Source of the DNA: Cupriavidus neocaledonicus
GTDB lineage: Bacteria; Pseudomonadota; Gammaproteobacteria; Burkholderiales; Burkholderiaceae
Reading direction: 5' to 3'
DNA: 64,000 nt
Assembly (NCBI RefSeq): GCF_000372525.1
Contig: NZ_AQUR01000098.1
Span: 1-64,000 of the forward strand
The notes under the pieces are model-generated. The model was not told where the DNA came from, did no database searches, and saw nothing but the letters and a program-made list of their open reading frames with translations. The position numbers were made by a program, and so were the translations under genes. Below are positions 26,801-35,593 of this stretch, piece by piece (positions within the stretch are counted from its first letter, which is position 1; each line of letters opens with the position of its first letter).

Positions 26801-27805
26801 GTGAAGAACATCGATCACTGGAAACGCATGGACGCTATATTGCGCGGCGATGCCATGGAGCAGATTCCCGTCTCGCTTTGGCGGCATTTCCCCGTCGAGG
26901 ATACGGACCCCGGGAAGCTCGCCCGGCATACGATAGCGTGGCAGGAAAAGTGGCAGTTCGACTTCGTGAAGTTCATGCCTCCCGGCACTTTCAGTGTGGA
27001 GGACTGGGGCGCCGCTACCGCCTATACGGGCGCGACCAACGGCGCCCGGGTCGTGACCAATGCCGCCGTCAAGCGCACGGAAGACTGGAAGGAAATCCGG
27101 CACCTCAACGCGCGAGCCGGGTCGTGGGGACAGCAAAACATCGCGCTGGCGCAAGCCGCGCGCGGTCTCAATGGTTCGGTACCGATTCTGCAGACGGTTT
27201 TCAGCCCGCTAACGACAGCCCGCAAGCTCGCCACGGAAGGCATTTTTGCCGACATCCGCTGCAACCCGGATGCCATCGAAGCCGCGCTGCGCGTGATCAC
27301 CGACGTCACCATCGACTTCTGTCTCGACGCGATTCGTGCGGGCGCGCATGGGATATTCCTGGCCACCCAACTTGCATCGCACCGGCTTCTTACCGTTACC
27401 GAATATGAGCGCTTCGGTGCGAAGTACGACATTGAAATACTCGAAGCCTTGCGCGGCCGCTGTCAGTTCAACATGCTTCACGCCCACGGCGATGACATCA
27501 TGTTTGATCTGCTTTCCAGCTACCCCGTACAGTTGTTCAACTGGCATGATCGACTGACCGATCCGGATCTGCGGCGCGCTCGACAGAAATTCTCGCAAGT
27601 GCTGGTGGGCGGGCTGAACGAGCACAACACGCTCGTCCGCGGCACCCCCCAGGAGATTGCCGGCGAGGTCATGGACGCCATCGAGCAGACCGACGGCCGG
27701 CGCCTGATCATCGGACCCGGATGCGTGCTGCCGGTGGCGACCGCCGATAGCGCCATCCAAGCCGTTGTGGAAGCAGCGCGCGACCACAACACGGTAGCGT
27801 TGTAG
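26801..27805 (+). CDS. Uroporphyrinogen-decarboxylase-superfamily protein
   Basis: A TIM-barrel protein of 334 residues of the URO-D superfamily, which includes uroporphyrinogen decarboxylase and many zinc or corrinoid methyltransferases (MtaA-like). It has LLHAHGD-type features (NMLHAHGDDIMFDLL), FNWHDR, and a C-terminal RLIIGPGCVLPVAT with a cysteine in the place where methyltransferases hold zinc. It is clearly not HemE: the HemE N-terminal and propionate-binding motifs are missing. GTG 26801 is preferred because AAGGGAG precedes it by 8 nt; a TTG six codons earlier is also open. The start follows 14 bp after the dioxygenase, so the two are coupled. A role in demethylating or cleaving a sulfur compound is speculation. 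Confidence 0.75.
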   Translation: MKNIDHWKRMDAILRGDAMEQIPVSLWRHFPVEDTDPGKLARHTIAWQEKWQFDFVKFMPPGTFSVEDWGAATAYTGATNGARVVTNAAVKRTEDWKEIRHLNARAGSWGQQNIALAQAARGLNGSVPILQTVFSPLTTARKLATEGIFADIRCNPDAIEAALRVITDVTIDFCLDAIRAGAHGIFLATQLASHRLLTVTEYERFGAKYDIEILEALRGRCQFNMLHAHGDDIMFDLLSSYPVQLFNWHDRLTDPDLRRARQKFSQVLVGGLNEHNTLVRGTPQEIAGEVMDAIEQTDGRRLIIGPGCVLPVATADSAIQAVVEAARDHNTVAL

Positions 27806-27852
27806 CGATAACGCAGCGCAATGTCAGCGCACGTACAACAACAGGAGACACC

Positions 27853-28833
27853 ATGTGCAAGCATGTTTTCAAGGTAAGCATTGCAGCCGCGCTGCTGGCG
27901 GCCGCGCAAGCAGGCTATGCCGATGCATGGCCAGAGCCGTCCAAGCCAATCAGCCTGATCGTTCCCGCGCCGGCTGGCGGCGGCACCGGCGACACCATCG
28001 CCCGGCTGCTGGCGCAGAATCTCAAGCGGGAACTGAATGCGACCGTTGTCGTCGATAATCGCGGTGGGGCCAACGGGAACATTGGCGCCGGACTCGCGGC
28101 CGCCGCAAAGCCGAACGGCTACACCTTTCTGCTCTCCTGGGCTGGCACACTGGCCGTCAACCCCAGCCTGTACCGTAAGCTGCCGTTCGATCCCCAATCG
28201 AGCTTCGCACCGGTCTCCATGGTTGCCGAGGTGCCAAACGTTCTGGTCGTCAACAACACCTTGCCGGTGAACGCGTTGGCAGACTTCATTGCCTACGCCA
28301 GATCGCACAATGGAGAACTCAACTATGGCAGCTCAGGCAATGGAAGCTCGATGCACCTGGCGGGAGAGTTGTTCAACCGGGAGACAGGCGTCAGCATGAC
28401 CCATGTCCCTTATAGCGCGCCGGGGACAGCCACAACGAATCTTCTCGCCAATGACATCCAGGTGATGTTCCAACTGGTACCGGGCATCATTGGCCAGGTC
28501 AAAGCGCACAAGGTCAAGGCGCTGGCCATCCTCTCGGCAAAGCGATCTCCTGCCTTGCCCGATGTTCCCACGACGGCGGAACTGGGACATCCCTTGCTCG
28601 TCTCGTCAACGTGGTTTGCCGTGTTGGCGCCCAAGGGAACACCCGAACCGATCGTTCAGCGCATGAACGCGGCGATCAATCGGGCACTGACGAGTCCTGA
28701 CGTCGCCAAAGCCCTGGCCGAGATGGGTGCGATCCCGCTAGGGGGCGATCCAGCCAGGCTCGCCAGCACGCTGTCAGCTGACCTGAGCAAATGGCGGACG
28801 GTGGTGAAGCAGGCGAATATTCAACTGCAATAG
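27853..28833 (+). CDS. Bug/TctC-type periplasmic substrate-binding protein
   Basis: A 326-residue orphan receptor. The signal peptide ends near GYADA; the mature part has KPISLIVPAPAGGGTGDTIARL, VVVDNRGGANGNIGAGL, YGSSGNGSSMHLAGELF and MTHVPYSAPGTATTNLLAND. GGAGA precedes ATG 27853 by 5 nt. It is the third gene of the dioxygenase operon, 47 bp after the URO-D gene, suggesting that the operon handles an imported carboxylated thiol or thioether. No TctAB genes are near. Confidence 0.9.
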   Translation: MCKHVFKVSIAAALLAAAQAGYADAWPEPSKPISLIVPAPAGGGTGDTIARLLAQNLKRELNATVVVDNRGGANGNIGAGLAAAAKPNGYTFLLSWAGTLAVNPSLYRKLPFDPQSSFAPVSMVAEVPNVLVVNNTLPVNALADFIAYARSHNGELNYGSSGNGSSMHLAGELFNRETGVSMTHVPYSAPGTATTNLLANDIQVMFQLVPGIIGQVKAHKVKALAILSAKRSPALPDVPTTAELGHPLLVSSTWFAVLAPKGTPEPIVQRMNAAINRALTSPDVAKALAEMGAIPLGGDPARLASTLSADLSKWRTVVKQANIQLQ

Positions 28834-28873
28834 GACGGCAGCGGCACAGTGCGTTTGGCCTCGAGCGACAAAG

Positions 28874-28899
28874 GCGTTCAGAGCTGTGGCTCTGAACGC
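28874..28899 (+). terminator. Hairpin terminator after the Bug gene
   Basis: GCGTTCAGAGC (28874-28884) and GCTCTGAACGC (28889-28899) are a perfect 11-bp stem with a 4-nt loop, flanked by AA and TT that extend it, 40 bp after the operon end. Confidence 0.7.
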
Positions 28900-29096
28900 T
28901 TTACGAGCGTCGCTTCGCCCTGATCTGGCCAGAAAACCATGATCCATTGAAATGAAACCCACCGGGCGCCCAGGCAGGGCCGGCTGTCCCCGCACAGGTA
29001 CCCTCACTGCGCTGTGGCATAAACTCTTTCGAAACCGAGCCTGCGATGGGCCGCCCGGTGCGCTCCCGCTCTGCACAGCGGTGCATCATCTTCGCC

Positions 29097-30278
29097 ATGA
29101 CAAACCCAGCCCGCCGCCGTTACGTGACTTATGCCTGCGCGCTCGGCGCCAGCGCGCTGACCGCCGCATGGCCCACCGAGACGCGCGCCCAAGCGCCGCC
29201 TGCTACGCGGCGCGCATCCCACTGGCCGCTCTACCGGCAGTTCCTGGAGCGCTTCGTGCAAACGGATGGCCGCGTCATCGACTACTCCACGCCCACGTTG
29301 CAAAGCACGTCCGAGGGCCAGTCCTACGGCATGGTGTTCGCGCTGGTCGCCGATGACCGCGATACCTTCGACCGGCTCTGGCGCTGGAGCGTGGCCCATC
29401 TTGGCGATGGTCGCCTGGACGACAAGCTGCCGGCATGGCAGTGGGGCCGGCGCGACGACGGCACGTGGGGCGTGCTGGACCGCAATCCGGCTGCCGATGC
29501 CGACCTGTGGTTTGCGTTCGCGCTGGCGGAGGCGGCGCGCCTGTGGCAAGCCCCTTCCTACGCTGACGCGGCACGTGCCTTGCTGGGGCTGGTGGCAGAG
29601 CAAGAGGTGGCGATGCTGCCCGGCTTCGGCCCGATGATGCTGCCCGGTCCGCAGGGGTTTATCGACGATGGCCCCGACGGCTCGCGCCGCTGGCGCCTCA
29701 ATGCCAGCTATCTGCCGGTACCGCTGCTGCGCCGGCTCGCCGCCTTCGACCCGTCCGGCCCGTGGGACAAGCTGGCCGCACAGGCGGCCAGGCTGATCGG
29801 CGCGGTGTCCCATGCCGGCATCGTGCCGGACTGGTCGGCCTACCGCGCCGGGGGGCGCCGGCAGGGATTCGTGCGCGATCCGGTCAAGGGAGACGTCAGC
29901 AGTTATGATGCCGTGCGGGTCTACCTGTGGGCTGGCATGACGCCGCAGCAGGACAGTACGCGGCGCCCCCTGATGCGGGCTTTGCTGCCCAACGCCGCGC
30001 GCGTGGCAGGCCGTGCGGCGCCGCCGCAGACCATGTATGCGGAAAGCGGCAAGGTCGAAGGCATCGGGCCGCCGGCTTTCTCCGCCGCGCTGCTGCCGTT
30101 CCTGCAGGCCGCCGGCTCGCCCGCCCTGGCCGCCCAAATGGCACGTGCGCAGAAGATCGTGGGCGCACCGTCGGGGCCCGGCGGCCCGACTTACTATGAC
30201 ACGGTGCTGGGCCTGTTCGGGCTTGGGTTCAAGGAAGGGCGCTACCGGTTCTCCGCCTCGGGCCAGCTCGACATGTGA
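29097..30278 (+). CDS. bcsZ: Glycoside hydrolase family 8 endoglucanase (BcsZ-like)
   Basis: Secreted beta-1,4-glucanase of 393 residues. An arginine-rich N-terminus and hydrophobic stretch (ARRRYVTYACALGASALTAA) form a signal peptide ending near RAQA. The proton donor is Glu73 in TSEGQSYGMVFAL; the DADLWFAFAL and SYDAVRVYLW motifs supply the other catalytic acid and sugar contacts of GH8. BcsZ normally sits inside the bacterial cellulose synthase operon, but no bcsA, bcsB or bcsC is here, so it is a stand-alone copy. The start is placed at the ATG before the signal peptide; no clear ribosome site is visible. Confidence 0.9.
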   Translation: MTNPARRRYVTYACALGASALTAAWPTETRAQAPPATRRASHWPLYRQFLERFVQTDGRVIDYSTPTLQSTSEGQSYGMVFALVADDRDTFDRLWRWSVAHLGDGRLDDKLPAWQWGRRDDGTWGVLDRNPAADADLWFAFALAEAARLWQAPSYADAARALLGLVAEQEVAMLPGFGPMMLPGPQGFIDDGPDGSRRWRLNASYLPVPLLRRLAAFDPSGPWDKLAAQAARLIGAVSHAGIVPDWSAYRAGGRRQGFVRDPVKGDVSSYDAVRVYLWAGMTPQQDSTRRPLMRALLPNAARVAGRAAPPQTMYAESGKVEGIGPPAFSAALLPFLQAAGSPALAAQMARAQKIVGAPSGPGGPTYYDTVLGLFGLGFKEGRYRFSASGQLDM

Positions 30279-30730
30279 TGGCGCAAGGCTGGATGCGTCT
30301 GCCGCAGGATGCACTTTGCATCGCATCTTCGTGGAAACAGCCATGGCCGGAAACAAAATCCACGTCGTGCCCGTCGATGCCTCCGGGGGGCCCGGTCGGC
30401 GTGCGCCGCATGCGCCGGGCTGCGCTGACCCGGGCACCGGCATCGGGAAACGCCATGGGTGCACGGCGAAAAGCTGACGGGGCGTCGGCCTTCGCGCTCG
30501 GCATCGGCGAAAGATACGAGGCTGCCGACGAAGGGGGCGGCCCGCGCGACCTGCCGCCAGCATACGAGCACGTGAAACTGGCTGCATCTACTGCAGCGTC
30601 AGAACAGCGACGATTGCGGTGTGGCCGCCTGCTTCCAGACTATCCGGTTTTCCGGCGGCAGGCTTTCAAAGGGCACGGCGCGTGCGCATGGCGCGTCGAT
30701 GTCGTATTAGAGCGTGAGGCCCAGTCGATG
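30279..30730. other. Gap of about 450 bp with a possible decayed small gene
   Basis: This stretch lies between convergent genes. One short frame from ATG 30343 begins MAGNKIHVVPVDASGGPG and stops at 30477. The start resembles DUF2188-type small proteins, but the following residues do not, and reading continues better in another frame (GGPVGVRRMRR). It may be a frameshifted remnant. I see no other gene, RNA or strong repeat, and no clear terminator for either neighbour. Confidence 0.35.
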
Positions 30731-31933
30731 CTATCCGCCCCGGTGCACTGGCAATGCCACCCGAGCCAGCTCCGCGAAATACCGCGCCCCGACGCTCAGC
30801 ACTCCGTCGTTGAAGTCATAGCCGCTGTTGTGCAGCGGAACGCCGCCAGGCATTCCTGTCTCGCCGTTGCCGATAAAGACAAACGCCCCTGGCACGGCCT
30901 GCAGGAAGGCGCCGAAGTCTTCGGAGATCATCATCGGCGCGATGTTGCCGTCGACGCGGTCGCTGCCCACGACATTGCGGGCGGCCTCCAGTGCGGAAGG
31001 CACCCACTGCTCCCAGTTCACCGTCGGCGCGAACTCATGGGAGTAGGTGAAGGCGCACCCGGCCCCATGCAGCCGGCAGATTCCCTCCGCTATCTCGCGC
31101 ATGCGGGTTTCCAGCAGCGCCTGCACCGCAGGCGTATAGCTACGCGTATCGCCCTTGATGGTCACGTTGGTCGGAATGGCGTTGCGGATGCCATCTGTGA
31201 TGAACTCGGTGCACGAGATCACCGCGGGCAGGCCGGGATCGAGGTTTCTGGATACGATGGTCTGCAGCGCCAGGACGATCTCGGCGCCGATCACGATTGG
31301 GTCGACCCCCATGTGCGGCCGCGCGGCATGCGTGCCGCGCCCTTTCACGTGGATCACGAAGTTGTCCTCGCTGGCCATGATGCCGCCTGCGCGCGTGGCG
31401 ATGCTGCCAGCCGGCAGCCCGGGCATGTTGTGCGCACCGAAGATGGCGTCCACGGGGAAACGCTCGAACAGGCCATCCGCCATCATTGCCTTGGCGCCAC
31501 GCCCATGCTCCTCGGCGGGCTGGAAGATAAAGCGCACCGTACCCTCGAAATCGCGGCGTTCGCTGAGCAGTCTGGCGGCGCCCAGCACCATCGCCATATG
31601 GCCATCGTGGCCGCAGGCGTGCATCTTGCCGGGCGTGGCAGACGCATGGGCGCGTCCCGGCGCGTCTTCCTGAATGGCGAGCGCGTCCATGTCCGCGCGC
31701 AGCCCGATCACGCCGGTACCTGAGCCGGCGCGCAGGTTTGCCACTACGCCTGTGCCACCGATGCCGCGATGCACTTCCATGCCCATCTCGCCAAGCACGC
31801 GAGCGATGAAGTCCGCAGTTTGCCATTCCTCGAAGCCCGTCTCGGGGCAGCGGTGCAGCGCGTGGCGCCAGGACTTGAGCTGTGCAGCGAGGTCGTCGTC
31901 AGGAATCATGATTCGGTCCGCAAGAGAAAACAT
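30731..31933 (-). CDS. M20D amidohydrolase (hippurate hydrolase/N-acyl-amino-acid deacylase type)
   Basis: Cytoplasmic metallo-amidohydrolase of 400 residues that removes acyl groups from N-acyl amino acids. Metal-binding motifs include GLRADMDAL, KMHACGHDGHMAM and FQPAEEHGRGA, a later histidine in GTHAARPH, and the C-terminal SEDFGAFL. The dimerisation lid lies between about 190 and 310. ATG 31933 (MFSLADR) gives the usual length; a second ATG eight codons later is possible. It is divergent from an Lrp/AsnC regulator, which probably controls it, and belongs to a neighbourhood of amino-acid-releasing hydrolases. Confidence 0.88.
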   Translation of the reverse strand: MFSLADRIMIPDDDLAAQLKSWRHALHRCPETGFEEWQTADFIARVLGEMGMEVHRGIGGTGVVANLRAGSGTGVIGLRADMDALAIQEDAPGRAHASATPGKMHACGHDGHMAMVLGAARLLSERRDFEGTVRFIFQPAEEHGRGAKAMMADGLFERFPVDAIFGAHNMPGLPAGSIATRAGGIMASEDNFVIHVKGRGTHAARPHMGVDPIVIGAEIVLALQTIVSRNLDPGLPAVISCTEFITDGIRNAIPTNVTIKGDTRSYTPAVQALLETRMREIAEGICRLHGAGCAFTYSHEFAPTVNWEQWVPSALEAARNVVGSDRVDGNIAPMMISEDFGAFLQAVPGAFVFIGNGETGMPGGVPLHNSGYDFNDGVLSVGARYFAELARVALPVHRGG

Positions 31934-32111
31934 GAGGCATGGCCGATCATAAGGGCTGCCCGCTGCAACGATGTCCGGTTCCACGGGATCTATTCGGGAC
32001 ATCGTTGCGCGCCTGGCCGTTGCCCCGGCAAAACGTCGCGATTCAAACGAGATGGCGCCGGGGATGCTGCCATGCTCGGCCTGGGATGCGAAAATAGCCG
32101 TTCCATGCCAT

Positions 32112-32133
32112 GCGCGGGGCCACAGCCCCGCGC
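32112..32133 (+). promoter_or_regulatory. Strong GC hairpin in the lrp-like leader
   Basis: GCGCGGGGC and GCCCCGCGC form a perfect 9-bp stem with loop CACA, ending 5 bp before the AGAGGA ribosome site of the Lrp-like gene. It could limit translation or attenuate transcription. Confidence 0.45.
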
Positions 32134-32152
32134 GCAAAGAGGACCACGGGCA

Positions 32153-32617
32153 ATGCAACTCGACGCGTATGACCGCAAGCTGCTGCGACTGCTGCAGGAC
32201 AACAACAAGCTCTCGCAGCGACAGCTGGCCGATGCCGTCAACCTGTCGCCGTCTGCCGTCAACCGGCGTATCGCCGCGCTGGAAGCGGATGGCGTGATCG
32301 TCGCCAATACCGCCGTGGTCGATCCCGCACAGGTCGGCAAGATGATCACGGTACTGGTCGAGGTGACGCTGGAGAACGAGCGGCTGGACCTGCTGGACGA
32401 GGTCCGCAAGCGCTTCGTCGACTGCCCGCAGGTCCAGCAGGTGTACTACGTGACTGGCGACTTCGATTTCCTGCTGGTGCTGGCCGTGGCCGACATGACC
32501 GAGTACGAGCGCCTGACGCGCGAGTTGTTCTTTGTCTCGGGCAACGTCAAGAACTTCAAGACACACGTCGCCATGCAGCGGGCCAAGGTGTCGCTCGGTG
32601 TGGCGATCGAGCCCTGA
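32153..32617 (+). CDS. Lrp/AsnC-family transcriptional regulator
   Basis: A 154-residue feast/famine regulator. The N-terminal HTH reads DRKLLRLLQDNNKLSQRQLADAVNLSPSAVNRRIAALEADG, and the C-terminal RAM ligand-binding domain contains QQVYYVTGDFDFLLVLAV. AGAGGA lies 9 nt before ATG 32153. It is divergent from the M20D amidohydrolase and convergent with dpaL, so it probably senses an amino acid released by these enzymes. Confidence 0.92.
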   Translation: MQLDAYDRKLLRLLQDNNKLSQRQLADAVNLSPSAVNRRIAALEADGVIVANTAVVDPAQVGKMITVLVEVTLENERLDLLDEVRKRFVDCPQVQQVYYVTGDFDFLLVLAVADMTEYERLTRELFFVSGNVKNFKTHVAMQRAKVSLGVAIEP

Positions 32618-32629
32618 ATGGGCTCGATC
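32605..32629. terminator. Bidirectional hairpin between the lrp-like gene and dpaL
   Basis: GATCGAGCCC and GGGCTCGATC are a perfect 10-bp stem with loop TGAAT that contains the Lrp stop codon. It lies between convergent genes. There is no long T run. Confidence 0.5.
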
Positions 32630-32658
32630 ATGCATCGTGTCTTGTCAGTACGCGTGGC

Positions 32659-33900
32659 TCAGCGTGCCGTCCACGCGGCCTGGCGCGCCAGGACGGAATC
32701 CGCCGATTCGCCTACCAGTTGCTGGTAGACCACGGGAGCGGTGGCTCCTTCGGTATTGATCACCAGCACGCGCGAACCAGCATCTAGTCCGGCCGCTGCG
32801 GACAGCGCCGGCTGCGCGCGCAATACCGCCAGTCCCGCGACGCCGGCCGCTCCGGATTCGCCAGCGACCACGGGCACGTCGCCGTCGTTGCCGCTGGCGA
32901 GACGGTGCATGGCGGTCACGGCATCGTCGTCGGCAATCGTCATGAAGACGTCCACGCTGGGTTCCAGGAAGCGCCAGGCCAGCGGCGACGTCTCGCCACA
33001 GGCCAGTCCCGCCATCACCGAGTCGACCGAACCGGTTGCGCGCGCGGGGCGCCCCTGCAGCGCGCTTTGGTACAGGCAATCTGCCTGCGCCGGTTCCACC
33101 ACGACGAATTTCGGCCGGCCGGCACCGAAGCGCTCCCACAGATAGCTGGCCACGCCGGCGGCCAAGCCGCCGACGCCCCCTTGCAGGAACACATGCGTGT
33201 ACGGGCATGGCTGGCCGGGCGCGACGTCGCGCTGCGCCAGCACTTCCGCGGCAATGGCGCCGTAGCCCTGCATCACGTCGCGCGGGATGTCCTGATAGCC
33301 CTCGTAAGAGGTGTCGGACACAACGGTCCAGCCATTGGCCGCGGCCAGCCGCGCGGCTTCCTCGACCGACTCGTCATAGTTGCCGACGATGCGCACGATG
33401 CGCGCACCGCAGGCCGCAATCGCGTCTTCGCGCTCCTGGCTGACGTTCGCATGCAGTACGATCACGCACCGGCAGCCGAAGCTGCGCGCCGCCGCGGCGA
33501 GCGCGCGGCCGTGATTGCCGTCGGTGGCGCTGATCACCGTGAAGTCACGCAGCAGCGCGGCATGGCGCCCGGCGATCAGTTCGAACGGATCGAGCTCGCG
33601 CTCCGGAAACATGCGCAGCACCAGCCGCACCAGCGCGATGGGAGCGCCGAGCGCCTTGAAGCTGCCAAGCGGCGAGCGGGCCGACTCGTCCTTGACGCTC
33701 AACTGCGCGATGCCAAGGCTCGCGGCCAGGCCGGGCAGTTCGCGCAGCGGCGTGAGCCCGGCGTTGAGCTGGTCCCAGTGCGACAGCCACGCGAGGCTGC
33801 GCCCGGCTTCGGCGATGCTCATCAGCTGCCTCAGCTCGGCCGGATAGTCGCACAGGTGGGCGCGGGAATTAATGGTCAGCATGGGGGTATCTGCGGTCAT
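32659..33900 (-). CDS. dpaL: 2,3-diaminopropionate ammonia-lyase
   Basis: PLP-dependent beta-lyase of fold type II, 413 residues, converting 2,3-diaminopropionate (and some D-serine) to pyruvate and ammonia. The PLP lysine is Lys82 in PLGSFKALGAP; other marks are SATDGNHGRALA, the LQGGVGGLAAGVA phosphate loop, and VVVEPAQADCL. The C-terminal GESGAAGVAGL segment is typical of DpaL. It starts 12 bp after the M20 hydrolase gene. In E. coli the dpaL homologue ygeX also lies next to an M20 hydrolase (ygeY; family knowledge). A relic of a second copy is at 25003-25065. Confidence 0.92.
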   Translation of the reverse strand: MTADTPMLTINSRAHLCDYPAELRQLMSIAEAGRSLAWLSHWDQLNAGLTPLRELPGLAASLGIAQLSVKDESARSPLGSFKALGAPIALVRLVLRMFPERELDPFELIAGRHAALLRDFTVISATDGNHGRALAAAARSFGCRCVIVLHANVSQEREDAIAACGARIVRIVGNYDESVEEAARLAAANGWTVVSDTSYEGYQDIPRDVMQGYGAIAAEVLAQRDVAPGQPCPYTHVFLQGGVGGLAAGVASYLWERFGAGRPKFVVVEPAQADCLYQSALQGRPARATGSVDSVMAGLACGETSPLAWRFLEPSVDVFMTIADDDAVTAMHRLASGNDGDVPVVAGESGAAGVAGLAVLRAQPALSAAAGLDAGSRVLVINTEGATAPVVYQQLVGESADSVLARQAAWTAR

Positions 33901-33912
33901 TGGAGAAGGGAT

Positions 33913-35184
33913 TCACTCAGAGGTATGCCCAAGGCGGGCGAGGATGACATCAAGCAGCACTTGCGCGCCCATTACCAGCTGGTCGTCGTCGGTGTGCTCG
34001 CGCGGGTTGTGGCTGATGCCGCCGCGGCTCGGCACGAAGATCATTGCCGCGGGGGCGATGCGCGCGATCATCTGGGCGTCGTGGCCGGCACCGGAGGTCA
34101 TGCGCCGATGCGTGTAGCCAAAGCGCGCCGCCGAGGCTTCGATGGCGGCAATGATGCCGGCATCGAAGCTCACCGGCTCGAAGCGCGCGAGCGGCTCGGT
34201 GCGGATCGTGACACCCTCGGCTTCGGCGACTTGTGCCAGGAATTCCGCCAGCCGTGCTTCGGCACGTTTCAGCCGGATTTCATCGGGATCGCGCAGATCG
34301 ACCGTAAACACCGCCTTGCGCGGAATCACGTTGATCACGCCGGGCTCGACGCGCAGGCACCCCACTGTCGCCAGCGTGGTGCCATCCGACGCGTTCGCCA
34401 GTTCACGCAGGAACGCCACTACCGCGGCAGCCACCCAGCCGGCATCGTGCCGCAGGCGGGTAGGCGTGGTGCCGGCGTGGTTGGCGTTGCCCTGTACCGT
34501 CACCTGCTGCCACGAAATCCCCTGCAAGTTCTCGACCACGCCGATCTGCGTCCCCTCGGCCTCCAGCACCGGACCTTGTTCGATATGGAGTTCGATGTAC
34601 TCGTGCGGCACCACGGCGCCGGGTTCCATGTCGCCGGCATAGCCGATGCGCGCCAGTTCGTCGCCAAGCCTCGTGCCGTCGGTGCCGACCGTGTCGAGCG
34701 CCCGCTGCACGGGCAGCCCGCCGGCATACACCAGCGAGCCCATCATGTCGGGCTGGTAGCGGATGCCCTCCTCGTTGGTGAAGGCACCGATCATGATGGA
34801 ACGGTTCGGCGTGACGCCGGCCTGGCGGAAAGCGCGCGCCACCGCGAGCCCGGCCAGCACCCCGTAGCAGCCATCGAGCGCACCGGCATTGGTGACGGTA
34901 TCGATATGCGAGCCGGTCATCAGCGGCGCCTGGCTGCCATCATCGGCCGCCGAGCGCAGGATGCCGAAGACGTTGCCGATGCGGTCGATGCGAACTTCGA
35001 GATCCAGCTCGCGCATCCATTGGACAACCTGGTCGCGGCCGGCTTTCTCGGCGTCGGTCAGCGCGATGCGGGTGCGGCCGCCGCCTTCGGGGTCGGCGCC
35101 GATTTCGCCAAGCGCCCGGATCTGAGCCAGCAGCCGTGCGCCGTCCAGCGATAGGGGGTTTCGCCGGGAGGGGGTGTGTTCCAT
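33913..35184 (-). CDS. M20 Zn-dependent hydrolase (N-carbamoyl-L-amino-acid/allantoate amidohydrolase type)
   Basis: Hydrolase of 423 residues of the hydantoinase/carbamoylase group. Metal-site motifs are MTGSHIDTV, GALDGCYGVLAG, AFTNEEGIRY, ELHIEQGPVLE, and HAGTTP in the lid domain, then TSGAGHDAQMIA and the terminal GGISHNPREHT. These mark beta-ureidopropionase/carbamoylase/allantoate enzymes rather than M20D deacylases. GGAGA precedes the ATG by 4 nt. Co-transcribed with dpaL, it may free an amino acid that DpaL or MalY then breaks down. The substrate is unknown. Confidence 0.88.
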   Translation of the reverse strand: MEHTPSRRNPLSLDGARLLAQIRALGEIGADPEGGGRTRIALTDAEKAGRDQVVQWMRELDLEVRIDRIGNVFGILRSAADDGSQAPLMTGSHIDTVTNAGALDGCYGVLAGLAVARAFRQAGVTPNRSIMIGAFTNEEGIRYQPDMMGSLVYAGGLPVQRALDTVGTDGTRLGDELARIGYAGDMEPGAVVPHEYIELHIEQGPVLEAEGTQIGVVENLQGISWQQVTVQGNANHAGTTPTRLRHDAGWVAAAVVAFLRELANASDGTTLATVGCLRVEPGVINVIPRKAVFTVDLRDPDEIRLKRAEARLAEFLAQVAEAEGVTIRTEPLARFEPVSFDAGIIAAIEASAARFGYTHRRMTSGAGHDAQMIARIAPAAMIFVPSRGGISHNPREHTDDDQLVMGAQVLLDVILARLGHTSE

Positions 35185-35373
35185 TCACTCTCCATGTCGG
35201 TCGGCCCCCGGGACGCTGGTGCGGAAGACCTGGACGTTGCAACGGGGGTGATAACGTCAATGGTAGAGGCGGCGGGATGAAACACGCGCCCTATCCCCGG
35301 CACGCAAACGCAACAACGGTGCAATCTCCGCGGCGGCGTGGGTGCGGCGTTGCGTAGTGCAATGCGCAGCACA

Positions 35374-35586
35374 TTACCGTCTGCGCGAGCTACCGCGCCG
35401 CACGGTGCGGCCAGCTTCTCCCAGCACCAGCGCCCGGCCGATGGTGTCGAGCGCGTCGCGCATCAGCAAGGCTTCCTCGACATCGCTGGCATATGCGCTT
35501 AAATCCGACCAGGTCACATGGCGGAGCAACCTGGACAGAGCGGCTGCGCGCCGCTCGTCGAGCGCTAGTTGGAAAGTTGATGCCAT
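35374..35586 (-). CDS. Small conserved protein next to the permease (DUF7706-like)
   Basis: A 70-residue soluble protein, MASTFQLALDERRAAAL at the start, then RHVTWSDLSAYASDVEEALLMRDALDTIGRAL and an arginine-rich tail. Small proteins of this pattern (Trp-Ser-Asp, then a Glu-Ala-x-x-Met-Arg-Asp-Ala core) occur beside amino-acid permeases in Burkholderiales and Pseudomonas (my recollection of the family). It starts 7 bp after the permease stop, so it is the second gene of that transcript. Function unknown; no transmembrane segment. Confidence 0.65.
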   Translation of the reverse strand: MASTFQLALDERRAAALSRLLRHVTWSDLSAYASDVEEALLMRDALDTIGRALVLGEAGRTVRRGSSRRR

Positions 35587-35593
35587 CACCGCC

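Noticed and set aside
26801..27805. URO-D protein considered as HemE of heme synthesis
   Set aside because: The diagnostic HemE N-terminal and substrate motifs are absent and the gene is in a catabolic operon.
32905..35154. A 749-codon plus-strand open frame
   Set aside because: Antisense to dpaL and the M20 hydrolase, with the same artefact composition.
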